Shown here: positions 1 through 8,526 of the stretch, piece by piece
How the letters are laid out: every line of letters starts with the position of its first letter
Numbering within the stretch: position 1 is the stretch's first letter
DNA from: Hassallia byssoidea VB512170
GTDB lineage: Bacteria; Cyanobacteriota; Cyanobacteriia; Cyanobacteriales; Nostocaceae
Reading direction: 5' to 3'
Assembly: GCF_000817785.2 (NCBI RefSeq)
Contig: NZ_JTCM02000005.1
Location: forward strand, 62,001-126,000
DNA length: 64,000 nt
Notes under the pieces: generated by a model
What the model saw: only the letters and a program-made list of their open reading frames with translations
Databases searched by the model: none
What the model was told of the DNA's origin: nothing
Made by a program: the position numbers and the translations under genes

Positions 1-2
1 TT

Positions 3-3000
3 CCTGCAAAACCAATTGAAGAAGAAGTCAAATCAACTCAACCTGATATTGCTGTACAAGCTAGCAGCGCAACGAAAAAACTTGCGGAGAATAGTGCATC
101 CCAAGCCAAAGCAGCAGAAACTAGAAAGCAGGTTGAAACAGTACTTCAAAATAGCACTGACTCACTTAACTCAGGACAAAAAGCAGCGCTTGTAAAAATG
201 GTTGCGTTTTCTCAGCAACCTGTTAGCGGTCATGTCAAAGACAATGAGTTCCTGTTAACAGGTTACGCCGGAACCGGAAAAACCTACGTAATTCAACAGC
301 TGCTCAAAACACTCGAACAAAGCGGACACCAGACAAGAATTTGCTTCACCGCACCTACCAACAGCGCGGTAAAAGTATTGCGTGAAATGGCTGAATCTCA
401 AGGAATTCAAGCCGAAACCAAAACTACGCACTCGCTCCTTGGACTCAAGGAAAAATACAACGAACTCACAGGCGAAGTATACTACGACTGTGATAAAAAA
501 GAAAGAAGTAACCAGCACCTCAAGTATGACATCATCGTCGTTGATGAGGGGTCGATGGTCAATAAAGCGCTGTACGAAAAACTTGAAGAAGTCGCAAAAC
601 AGGGCGTAAAGGTTATTTACATGGGCGACAAAGCCCAGCTTCCTCCAGTCGGCGAACCTGAAAGCCCAATATTCCAAATCGAAAACTGTGCTGACTTAAC
701 TGAAGTTATGCGCTACGGTGGCGATATCGGTAAAACCGCCGAAACAATCCGCAACAACCTCGATACCGACAATCCCGAACCCATTCGCACTTGTAGCGAC
801 GGTACTATTGTTGCTGTTTCTAAAGAAGAATTCAAAAATAAAGTTACCGAGCTATTCTCCTCTGAAGAGTTTAAACAAGATAACAGCAGCATCAAAGTTA
901 TCGCCTACACCAACAATCGTGTAGATCAAATTAACGCTTTAGTCAAAGAACAATTATTTGGTAAAGATAGCCCGGAATATGTATCAGGAATGCGGATTAT
1001 TGCCCGTGAATCAGTGACCAAAGACAATGGGGAAACTGTAGAAGTTCTCCTACATAACTCGGAAGAAATGACAATCACTGAAGCCGAACAAATTCAAGAA
1101 GGAAAATATAAAGTATGGAAGCTTCAGGGTAATAACGAAGAAAACCTTGTTGTAGAATTTAAGGTAATTGCCCAAGAAAGTAAAGAAGATTTTAAGAAAG
1201 ATGCAGACCGTTTATGGAAGCAAGAATTTGCAAAACCCGTAAGCGATAGAAATTTCAGCATTCCAGTCAGTTTTCAAAAACAATATAGCGATATTCGTCC
1301 AGCCTACGCAATAACAGTTCACAACTCTCAAGGTAAAACTATCAAAAAAGGACTAGTTGATGAAACTAACATCAACTACCGCCTAAAACTAGCTCTCCAA
1401 GAACAAGACCCAGAAGAGCGCACACGAGGTATCAAAGAACACAACCAACTGCGCTATGTCGCAATGACCCGGTTTAAAGAGCAAGTGTTCGTTCTTAATG
1501 CTGAACGCGAACGGGAAGTTGAAGCGTTAAAACTTCAACAAGCTAAGGCTACACTGAAAGCGCCTACTTCCCGGAATCTCAGTTTCGGTGAGCAACCCCA
1601 GGGACAAACTAACAGTAAACCACTAGGTAATACTATAGAAACACCAGGAAACGGAAATCAATTAATAAGCTTGCCTTCTTCAAACCAAGCTGATCAAACA
1701 AAAGCTATCGAAATCCTGGGTAAAATTAGTCCAGAAAAAGTCGAAACACTCAAATACCACCTGGAAAGCCACCTCAAACCCTTACTTGAGGAAGATAAAT
1801 CGAACTACGCGCCCGGACGACAGGTTGCATGGGTAGGCGCAAAGTGGGATTTAAAAGACAAAGACTTTAAACCAGGAGTACAAGACGATGCGCTAATGCA
1901 GCTCGTCAAGCAGGTATACCCTGATGCCAACATCGCACTCGTCACCTACTCACAACAACCAGGAACTGGGATCAGCTACCACCGCGATGACTCCTACGCC
2001 GCCGTCGAAGCGCGCAGCATTAATATTGGAAATTCAGAGTGGGGGTATCGCGCTGTTAAGGAACAAATGGCATGGACTAAGGAGGAAAATACAGCCGCGA
2101 CTTACCAAGAATTTAAACTCGAATCGGGTACAGTAACACGGTTTAACTGCAAAAACGAACACGCTGCTATCAACACCGAAGCCGGGAGATGGTCAATCAA
2201 CATATGGTCAATTAAAAACGACCATAGCAAAGAAAATAGCGTTCGCGCCAAATTTGAAAACTTCCTCGCCTCCAACCAACCTCCCCGTGCAGTAGTCCAA
2301 AGTAACAATGACCTCACTATCAAGGGTAACGAATGGACACCAGGGGGAGTGATTAAAGTAGAACGTAGTTATAACTCCCTAAAAGAAGCGACTCAAAACA
2401 CACCCGCATCCTCTGCAAAGCAGCCAAGTGTAGAAGAACTTATCGCCATTGGGAATCAAACTACAGCGCGCGCTGCCAATCCTCAGATTCCAGAAAACCC
2501 CACTATATCTGGAAAACCAGTACCAATGGTTTACTCGTTACACATGCACGGCGAACCTGATAAAGTACCAGTAAGCACGACCATCGATGCCATGCGTGGA
2601 CAGGGTAGAATACACACGACTAGGGGGGTAGACTACCAAAAAACTTATGGCATTAAAGAGGGAGATATTGCGGTAGCTCTTGGTAAAAATGGCTCACAAG
2701 TAGCTTTCCGGGTGGGCAAGCAGTATGAGATTACCTCCCAGATGATTCAAAATCCCGACTACCAACAAGCTTGGGCAAATTGGGAGAAGCATTCAGCAAA
2801 AGAACTTACCCAAACCCAGGCAAGCAAGAGTAAGGTATATGGGTTATTCATGGAGCCGCTGGGCGATTACGTCAACGGCAAGATTGTGCCGTTCCCACCC
2901 GTACAAAAACAAACTGCCGCGTCTCTCCATATCAGCCCCGACTCCAACGATGGACTCTTAGCAGCACTCGCCAATGCCACTGCACTCGCCAAAAAACAAG

Positions 3001-5186
3001 GCAAGCTACAAAACGATTATCAAGTTTCAATCAATAACAACCCAGAAGCTGTAGCCGGACGCTATGGGGTAGAAACCCACTTGCAGAAGCCGTTATGTGT
3101 AGCATACGCATCTGCCGAACACGCATTCAATCACCAGAAGCAGTTAAATCCCTCAGCTGATGAGTACAAACTGATGGTAGAGGTATTGCAGGCTAAACTC
3201 GAACAGCACCCCCGGCTAATTGATGCGATCGCCAAAAGGGGTGGAGTCGAATGGCTAGAAAACTGCACGGCAGTTGCTACAACTCTCTCGACCAGAGCAA
3301 CGCACTGCCTCACCAATATTACCAACGCCCAAGATAAACAGTGGGAAGGTAAGGGTAAAGAATCAGCATTCATCCGTGCCCTCACCGAAGCGTACAGCAA
3401 TGTAGTTGAAGCAAAACAAGAAGCCGACGTAACCTTTCAACAACACAACCCCAAGAGTTTGACGACGCAAGTGCAACCTTCAGAGTCGGAAACAGTTACA
3501 CCTACCGAACAACAAAAAGCGGAGCGAAAAGAAACTTCATCTAGCAATATTGCTTTTAGGCAAATTACAGTTATTAGTGGTGGACAAACCGGGGCAGACA
3601 TGGGAGGACTTATTGGTGCAGCTTCTTTAGGACTGCCCACTGGAGGCACCGCTGCTGCTGGTTACATAACTGAAGCTGGTTCTAAAAAAGAAGAACTGCA
3701 AAAATATGGTCTAAAAGAAGGAGAACCAGGAAATACCGCAGCCGAAACATACGATAAGCGTACCATCGAAAATATTAGAAATTCGGATGGTACAGCCATC
3801 TTTGGAGATGTCAACAGCCCAGGCTCCCGGCTTACAGCAAAAGTTGCTCAGTCCACGGGCAAGCCAATACTACACGTCACCCTCCAAACCACTCTCAATC
3901 AACCACAACAAGCCGCAGAACAACTCCGTAACTTTGTTGAGTTCAATAATATCCAAGTCCTCAATGTTGCCGGAAACCGAGAAAGCAAAGCACCAGGGCT
4001 GCAAGTCGCCGTCGCCCAAATCGTAGAAATGGGACTCGCATACGAACGTGAGCGATCGGCACAAACAAATAACCAAAGTGCAAGTTCTTCTTTGACCAAT
4101 AAGACAAAAAGCTTAACTGAAGTAGCCCTAGGAATCAACCTCAACTCTCGCAGTCAAGACCCACTAGGGGCTGCACTTACCAGCACAACTGTCAAATCCA
4201 AACAAGTAAACGCCATTGTCAACGATTACCCTGTGTCGTTCCGCGACAATAAAGCAATGCCCGCCGGAACATACGGTCCGGAAACCTACACACAACCTAA
4301 AGCACAAGGAGAACCTTTCCTCTGTGCCGAACAAGTTTTCTACGCCTACAAAGAAACTGTCCCTTTAGGAGAACCCAGGATACAGCTAATGGCAGAAATT
4401 CAACAAGCAAAGCTTGAACAACACCCCAAACTTGTTGAAGCAATAACCGAACGAGGAGGTACTCAATGGCTAGACCAATGCAGCTACTACGTCTCTAATG
4501 GTAACAACTATTGGGAAGGCAAAGGTCAAGAATCACCCTTTATTAGAGCGCTAACTCAAGCATACATTAACATTCAAGAAAAAATAGAAACCAAGGAAAA
4601 ATTACCAACTACCGCAGCACTCAAAGAGGTTACCCAAAAAACGGATATCGAACAAGCATTTACTTCCAAAATACCAAAGTCACAAGTTGGAGTTATGGAT
4701 GCAACACTTGAACGCATCAAACAAAATACCGTCCAAAATCTTAATGACTGGTATGAAGCTGCTCAAAAGCTTGGTAAATCACAAAAATATCTTAACAGAA
4801 TTCAGTCAGTAAAAAGCGAGTATATAAATGAGGGAGTTAGCCTTGAAAACGCCTTTAAGGCAATGTCAAGAGACATTAAAGAGTTAGAAAAAATCAATGA
4901 GGTAACTAGTCTTGCCCAACGGATAGTTAAAACAGTTGGTACTGAAGATATCAATGGCATCATGAGTGTAAAGACGGAAAATTATAAAAACTATCAGATA
5001 GCTACTAAGGCTCAGGAGCAGACTTATTTAATTAAAGACAAAGATGATAATGTAGTACTATACGTTAAAGGGGGTAAAACTCAGAGAAATAATATCAGTA
5101 ATGAAACATTACTGGACTTTAGATTCATGAATTATCGCATTGAAAATAGTCTAAATAACGTCAAAAAAGAACTTGTGGAGAAATAA
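3..5186 (+). CDS. Giant fusion: RecD/TraI-type helicase + AlkB-like + PUA-like + NADAR-like + SLOG-like modules (5' partial)
   Basis: The reading frame is open from base 3, so the N-terminus lies outside the window; residues below count from the internal Met at 198. Residues 20-430 are a superfamily-1 helicase: Walker A GYAGTGKT (22-29), Walker B VVDEGSM near 115, a YAITVHNSQG motif near 370 and a VAMTR motif near 423. Residues 540-675 resemble an AlkB 2-oxoglutarate/Fe(II) dioxygenase, with H595-x-D597, H655 and R664 as likely ligands. Residues 785-930 look PUA/ASCH-like (HTTRG, then KEGDIAVAL). Residues 960-1070 and 1340-1465 are two related NADAR-like modules (AEHAF/AEQVF, then WEGKG). Between them, 1120-1290 carries VISGGQTGAD, as in SLOG-fold 'putative molybdenum carrier' proteins. 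A conjugative relaxase-helicase (TraI/TrwC type) with extra base-processing modules is the best guess; the relaxase part would be upstream. Helicase is sure; the other modules are motif-based. Confidence 0.8.
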   Translation, partial: PAKPIEEEVKSTQPDIAVQASSATKKLAENSASQAKAAETRKQVETVLQNSTDSLNSGQKAALVKMVAFSQQPVSGHVKDNEFLLTGYAGTGKTYVIQQLLKTLEQSGHQTRICFTAPTNSAVKVLREMAESQGIQAETKTTHSLLGLKEKYNELTGEVYYDCDKKERSNQHLKYDIIVVDEGSMVNKALYEKLEEVAKQGVKVIYMGDKAQLPPVGEPESPIFQIENCADLTEVMRYGGDIGKTAETIRNNLDTDNPEPIRTCSDGTIVAVSKEEFKNKVTELFSSEEFKQDNSSIKVIAYTNNRVDQINALVKEQLFGKDSPEYVSGMRIIARESVTKDNGETVEVLLHNSEEMTITEAEQIQEGKYKVWKLQGNNEENLVVEFKVIAQESKEDFKKDADRLWKQEFAKPVSDRNFSIPVSFQKQYSDIRPAYAITVHNSQGKTIKKGLVDETNINYRLKLALQEQDPEERTRGIKEHNQLRYVAMTRFKEQVFVLNAEREREVEALKLQQAKATLKAPTSRNLSFGEQPQGQTNSKPLGNTIETPGNGNQLISLPSSNQADQTKAIEILGKISPEKVETLKYHLESHLKPLLEEDKSNYAPGRQVAWVGAKWDLKDKDFKPGVQDDALMQLVKQVYPDANIALVTYSQQPGTGISYHRDDSYAAVEARSINIGNSEWGYRAVKEQMAWTKEENTAATYQEFKLESGTVTRFNCKNEHAAINTEAGRWSINIWSIKNDHSKENSVRAKFENFLASNQPPRAVVQSNNDLTIKGNEWTPGGVIKVERSYNSLKEATQNTPASSAKQPSVEELIAIGNQTTARAANPQIPENPTISGKPVPMVYSLHMHGEPDKVPVSTTIDAMRGQGRIHTTRGVDYQKTYGIKEGDIAVALGKNGSQVAFRVGKQYEITSQMIQNPDYQQAWANWEKHSAKELTQTQASKSKVYGLFMEPLGDYVNGKIVPFPPVQKQTAASLHISPDSNDGLLAALANATALAKKQGKLQNDYQVSINNNPEAVAGRYGVETHLQKPLCVAYASAEHAFNHQKQLNPSADEYKLMVEVLQAKLEQHPRLIDAIAKRGGVEWLENCTAVATTLSTRATHCLTNITNAQDKQWEGKGKESAFIRALTEAYSNVVEAKQEADVTFQQHNPKSLTTQVQPSESETVTPTEQQKAERKETSSSNIAFRQITVISGGQTGADMGGLIGAASLGLPTGGTAAAGYITEAGSKKEELQKYGLKEGEPGNTAAETYDKRTIENIRNSDGTAIFGDVNSPGSRLTAKVAQSTGKPILHVTLQTTLNQPQQAAEQLRNFVEFNNIQVLNVAGNRESKAPGLQVAVAQIVEMGLAYERERSAQTNNQSASSSLTNKTKSLTEVALGINLNSRSQDPLGAALTSTTVKSKQVNAIVNDYPVSFRDNKAMPAGTYGPETYTQPKAQGEPFLCAEQVFYAYKETVPLGEPRIQLMAEIQQAKLEQHPKLVEAITERGGTQWLDQCSYYVSNGNNYWEGKGQESPFIRALTQAYINIQEKIETKEKLPTTAALKEVTQKTDIEQAFTSKIPKSQVGVMDATLERIKQNTVQNLNDWYEAAQKLGKSQKYLNRIQSVKSEYINEGVSLENAFKAMSRDIKELEKINEVTSLAQRIVKTVGTEDINGIMSVKTENYKNYQIATKAQEQTYLIKDKDDNVVLYVKGGKTQRNNISNETLLDFRFMNYRIENSLNNVKKELVEK

Positions 5187-5187
5187 T

Positions 5188-5928
5188 ATGAACGCCTTGA
5201 TAGAAGCAGCTAGAGAAGAAAAAGTTTCGTTGGCAATGATTGCATACATAGCACGCGAAGCCATTAAAGAGTTAAACATATCCAAAGAGAATTTTGAGTC
5301 AGCAAGACGCAATCCTCCTACAGCCGAAGAACAAAGAGATGCTGCAAAAAACTTTACTATATTTAGCAAGGAAATTAGCGAACAAGTTCAAGAGTTAGAT
5401 AAATTAGCATTAGGAGAATTGAAGGATGATCAACTACACAATCAACAACCAGAGAAGCTGATAGAGCAAAATAGTACAACTTTTGATGATGAGAAAAAAT
5501 ACGATAATAGCAACAATAATGGGGAAAAATTAAAAGAAGAAAGCAAGAAAGTTGCTGTTATAAATGCAGTAAATGTGCAACAATTTGTTATCCCTGTAAT
5601 AGTACAACGCCTTGCTCAGTTAGGTAGAGCTGATAAAGAAAATATAGTATACGAGGGGCAGGATTACACTGCCTCTCTACGTCTGGAAAAAGATTATCAA
5701 ACTCTCAGCCTTGACCGTAACTCTCCTACGAACGAAGAAGCTAGGGAAGCGCTTTTAGCCTCTAAAAACTCTAATGAGCAGGAGTATAGTATTGTCATCA
5801 ACAACTTAACTCAAGAGGAATTCGAGCGCTTTAAAGTTTTATTTAAAGAGGAACAAGTACGCAAGGAGGAAAAACAGCAGGCTGAGTTTCCCGTGCAAAT
5901 AAAATCTAACTACGAGATAGAAAGTTAA
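5188..5928 (+). CDS. Hypothetical protein, partner of the giant helicase
   Basis: This 246-aa protein is not recognised. It begins one base after the stop of the giant helicase gene, so the two are surely cotranscribed. An in-frame ATG at 5173 would overlap that gene; the ATG at 5188 is preferred because GGAG at 5177-5180 sits 7 nt before it. The first 80 residues are predicted helical and charged, the middle (about 85-120) is low-complexity and rich in N, E and K, and the last 120 residues form an alpha/beta-looking region that ends in a Lys/Glu-rich helix. No signal peptide or membrane segment is seen. By position it may be an accessory to plasmid transfer or processing, but that is inference only. 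Confidence 0.7.
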   Translation: MNALIEAAREEKVSLAMIAYIAREAIKELNISKENFESARRNPPTAEEQRDAAKNFTIFSKEISEQVQELDKLALGELKDDQLHNQQPEKLIEQNSTTFDDEKKYDNSNNNGEKLKEESKKVAVINAVNVQQFVIPVIVQRLAQLGRADKENIVYEGQDYTASLRLEKDYQTLSLDRNSPTNEEAREALLASKNSNEQEYSIVINNLTQEEFERFKVLFKEEQVRKEEKQQAEFPVQIKSNYEIES

Positions 5929-5940
5929 AAAATAACCCTA

Positions 5941-6204
5941 CTAAAGTAGCCCTGTCCAAATACCAAACAAAAAAGCTACAAATACGAATAATAGCTTTTG
6001 ATATTCGGGCAGTGGCGTTTTTGGACAAATAATAGCAGCAAGTAAAAAATAATAAAACTGTGGACTATAATTAGCTAAACCTGTAGAATTAGAAGCCGCA
6101 ACAGGTAAAGTACCAACTCCTAAAAAAAACAATAACCCTGTGATAAACCAAGCAACCACAGTATCAGCTATATCCAATATTTTTTTATTATTATTAGGTT
6201 TCAT
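5941..6204 (-). CDS. Small hypothetical membrane protein (87 aa)
   Basis: The protein is not recognised. It has three hydrophobic stretches (about residues 13-35, 48-60 and 69-87) separated by short polar loops, the usual look of a small inner-membrane protein. The gene is convergent with the preceding rightward gene, with only 12 bp between the two ends. No good Shine-Dalgarno sequence is visible before the ATG. It abuts a decayed histidine-kinase fragment, so it could itself be a leftover of a damaged operon. Confidence 0.45.
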   Translation of the reverse strand: MKPNNNKKILDIADTVVAWFITGLLFFLGVGTLPVAASNSTGLANYSPQFYYFLLAAIICPKTPLPEYQKLLFVFVAFLFGIWTGLL

Positions 6205-6500
6205 AAAACTAAGGGGTAAAAGTCAGGAAATCTCCCAGTAGCTTGGCGCTTGTGGTTTTCCCTTAAATCAAATTTTACCAGAAAGACAGAACCCACGCCC
6301 AACTCGGATTGAACAAAAGATACTTTCGCTTGAAAATTATCAGCTATTAACTTCATCGTTTGCAGAACCAATACCAATACCGGTGCCGTTACCAGTAAGA
6401 AAAAAGAAGTGCAAACCTGCCAGTAGCAAAGGAAAACATACCAAACCTTTGTTAGCACGGGACAAGTTTGACCAGTGATGGTATTTTCTTGACTATCCAA
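6201..6500 (-). pseudogene. Decayed histidine-kinase C-terminus (HATPase fragment)
   Basis: The second half of this 99-codon frame reads like the end of a HATPase_c domain: an ELGVGSVF segment followed by alternating hydrophobics matches the final strand of sensor kinases. Just upstream, in another frame, the DNA encodes GNGTGIGIG, which resembles the G1 box of the same domain. The two pieces are joined by a frame change, so the domain is broken. No phosphoacceptor (HisKA) part is present. The fragment lies about 1.2 kb from an orphan response regulator gene, but nothing shows that they were partners. Reading it as a kinase remnant is moderately uncertain. Confidence 0.4.
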
Positions 6501-6520
6501 AGGTTCCTCCAGATAATAAT

Positions 6521-6778
6521 TTGGCTAAGCGGTCAGCGGTTGGTTGCCAAGACAAGGGAAAGGCTTGTCACCAAACATCGCTAACAAGATTTGAGGATAC
6601 TGCGAGTCTTTTAACTGTGGTGCAGACTTATCGAAGTCAACAACGGTCTGTCATCAACTTCTTTGCGTCTGCGTTATCCGCCCATGTCGAGCACACTAAT
6701 ATGTATCCCTCTTTCCTCCCCCAATACGGTTCGGATAAGCACATGACGGCTCTTGAGGCTCTTGAGGTTCATAGTTGA
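6521..6778 (+). pseudogene. Probable transposase C-terminal fragment (IS66-like)
   Basis: The frame opens with TTG and has no ribosome-binding site. The segment LLTVVQTYRSQQRSVINFF resembles the helical C-terminal tail of IS66-type transposases, which carry a similar 'TVV-T-R-Q-RSV' pattern. No DDE region is present, so only a tail remains. The flanking DNA is gene-poor and includes a MITE, in keeping with a decayed insertion. The family assignment is tentative. Confidence 0.3.
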
Positions 6779-6779
6779 T

Positions 6780-7660
6780 CACAAGCAGTTCTTCCCCCCC
6801 TGCAATTCTACTACCCTTCCCCGATGCCAGCCTCAACGAATAAATTCCTTAACCGAACTGTATTGCCTCCTCCTCTTTTGTCTGACCTAAATCCTTATGT
6901 TGGATTGCTTAATATAGCAATCCTATCTGATTTATGAGAATTGCAAGACTCAGACCCCCGACTTTTTGGAGAAGTTTAGGGTCTTGTTTCTCACGAATGA
7001 TTTAGGACTGCTATATTATTATATTCACTAGAGCTATTTAAATATAAATTTACCCTCAACATTAACTCTTTTTACTCAAAACTAACAACTATAAAATTAG
7101 CAAAATTATCATAATTAAGATTACATTTTGTATAGATAATATAAGTTTAATGACTGGAAGAAGAAAAAATAAGTTATTTGTAGTTAAGTATGTCGCATCA
7201 ATAATTAAATCTGCATCTATTATCTAAGAAACATTCCCAGATTCAATATTAAATAGAAGCACATTTTAACCGAATCTCTGTAATATTTCCAAGCCAACAG
7301 CAGCTGCATTACGTCTTTGTTGTAAGCAGACACAGGTTTCACCAACGCACAGCGTGCTTGTATGGCTTAATTTGCAGGAAGTAATATTCCCACAACAACT
7401 TTTCTATTTGCTAACAATTAGTACTTCGTAAGACACTACTTTAGATGTAAAGCTACAAGTACATTAAAGCGATCCCCCAACAAATCATACCTTGTTATAA
7501 GTACTAATCATAACCATAAAAAAAACCATAATTGAAATTATTCATATACCGAAACATTGTAAAGAGTGCAAAGCTTATGTATAAATTATGCAAATAAAAC
7601 CTATTCAGCAAAAACCAATGTTATAAGGGATCTTACGTAAGGTAGTAGGGATCAGAGCAA
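6780..7660. other. Gene-free stretch of about 0.9 kb
   Basis: No convincing coding region was seen on either strand. It contains one MITE (6911-7018), a long AT-rich segment (7020-7260) and then the probable upstream region of the response-regulator gene at 7661. A short GC-richer patch near 7330-7370 resembles the small dispersed repeats common in cyanobacteria. Confidence 0.5.
6911..7018. mobile_element. MITE, 108 bp, family A
   Basis: The ends form an imperfect inverted repeat of about 29 bp. The left end begins AATATAGCAATCCTA, and the reverse complement of the right end begins AATATAGCAGTCCTA. A second internal dyad (ACCC ... GGGT with AAGAC/GTCTT) lies inside. There is no coding capacity. 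A relative with the same terminal sequence lies at 11217-11530. Confidence 0.65.
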
Positions 7661-8377
7661 ATGAGTATGATAAGAGTAACTATTATCGAAGATGAAGATA
7701 TATTTAGAATTGGTACAGCAACAGTACTATCCGAAACCCAAAAAATTCAGATATGTGGTGAAGCAAAATACGGAAAAGAAGGATTAAACCTTATCAATGA
7801 CGAGCAGCCAGACATCGTAATTGTTGATATCAACTTACCCGACATTAGCGGTATAGAAGTAATCGGTAGTATCAAATGCAGGTACGAAAACCGCATTAAA
7901 GTCGTTGTAGTAACAAGAAACAACAACAAAGAAACTGTAAGTGCTGCTCTCAATAAGGGTGCAGACTGCTACTACTGCAAAACTAGCAAAAAAGACAAAC
8001 TAATAGAAGCAGTATTTACTGCTTATAACGGCGAGTCTTGGATAGATCCAGTGATAACCCGGATGCTAATAGATAAAGCCACAAGTAAGGAAATTTTGAC
8101 AGAAAAAAACCAGTGCGAATTCAGTGTCCGGGAAATTAGCGTCCTTAAGCTAGCAGCCGCCGGCATGAAAAACGAGCAGATTGCCAACAAGCTTTGTTTA
8201 TCAGAAGGCACAATACGCTCTCATATGCACAACATATTTACCAAGCTAGGGGTAAAAGACAGGCTCAATGCCGTCCGCGAAGCCATAAGGCACAAGGTTA
8301 TCAACTACGAAGACTTGAAAGCTGATTGCACAACAGAAAATGTGTTAAATAACCAGATTAACGTCGTTGCAGCATGA
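7661..8377 (+). CDS. NarL/FixJ-type response regulator
   Basis: The 238-aa protein has a receiver domain (residues 1-125) and a LuxR-type helix-turn-helix (about 150-215). The acidic pocket E10/D11, the phosphorylation site D56, T85 and K107 are all in their expected places, so it should be phosphorylatable. The HTH has the usual 'S-x-RE-x-x-VLKLAA-G ... IA-x-x-L-x-LSEGTIRSHM' layout. It would control transcription in answer to a sensor kinase, but no intact kinase adjoins it; only a kinase scrap lies at 6201-6500. Two ATGs (7661 and 7667) are possible starts and neither has a strong ribosome-binding site. The gene stands alone, with long non-coding DNA upstream. Confidence 0.88.
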   Translation: MSMIRVTIIEDEDIFRIGTATVLSETQKIQICGEAKYGKEGLNLINDEQPDIVIVDINLPDISGIEVIGSIKCRYENRIKVVVVTRNNNKETVSAALNKGADCYYCKTSKKDKLIEAVFTAYNGESWIDPVITRMLIDKATSKEILTEKNQCEFSVREISVLKLAAAGMKNEQIANKLCLSEGTIRSHMHNIFTKLGVKDRLNAVREAIRHKVINYEDLKADCTTENVLNNQINVVAA

Positions 8378-8526
8378 AGCTAGTTTTAAGAAAAAGGCAT
8401 TCGTTAAGGGTCACAGTAGTGATGCGATCGCCTCCTCAAAATCAACATTAGACAAGTAAAAACGGCAGGTGACACATCACTTGCCGTAGCAAAAATACCG
8501 AAATGTACTGGCGATCGCTTTACTAA

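Noticed and set aside
255-677. Minus-strand frame of 140 codons within the helicase
   Set aside because: Antisense to Walker A and B motifs of the helicase; Phe/Val-rich shadow.
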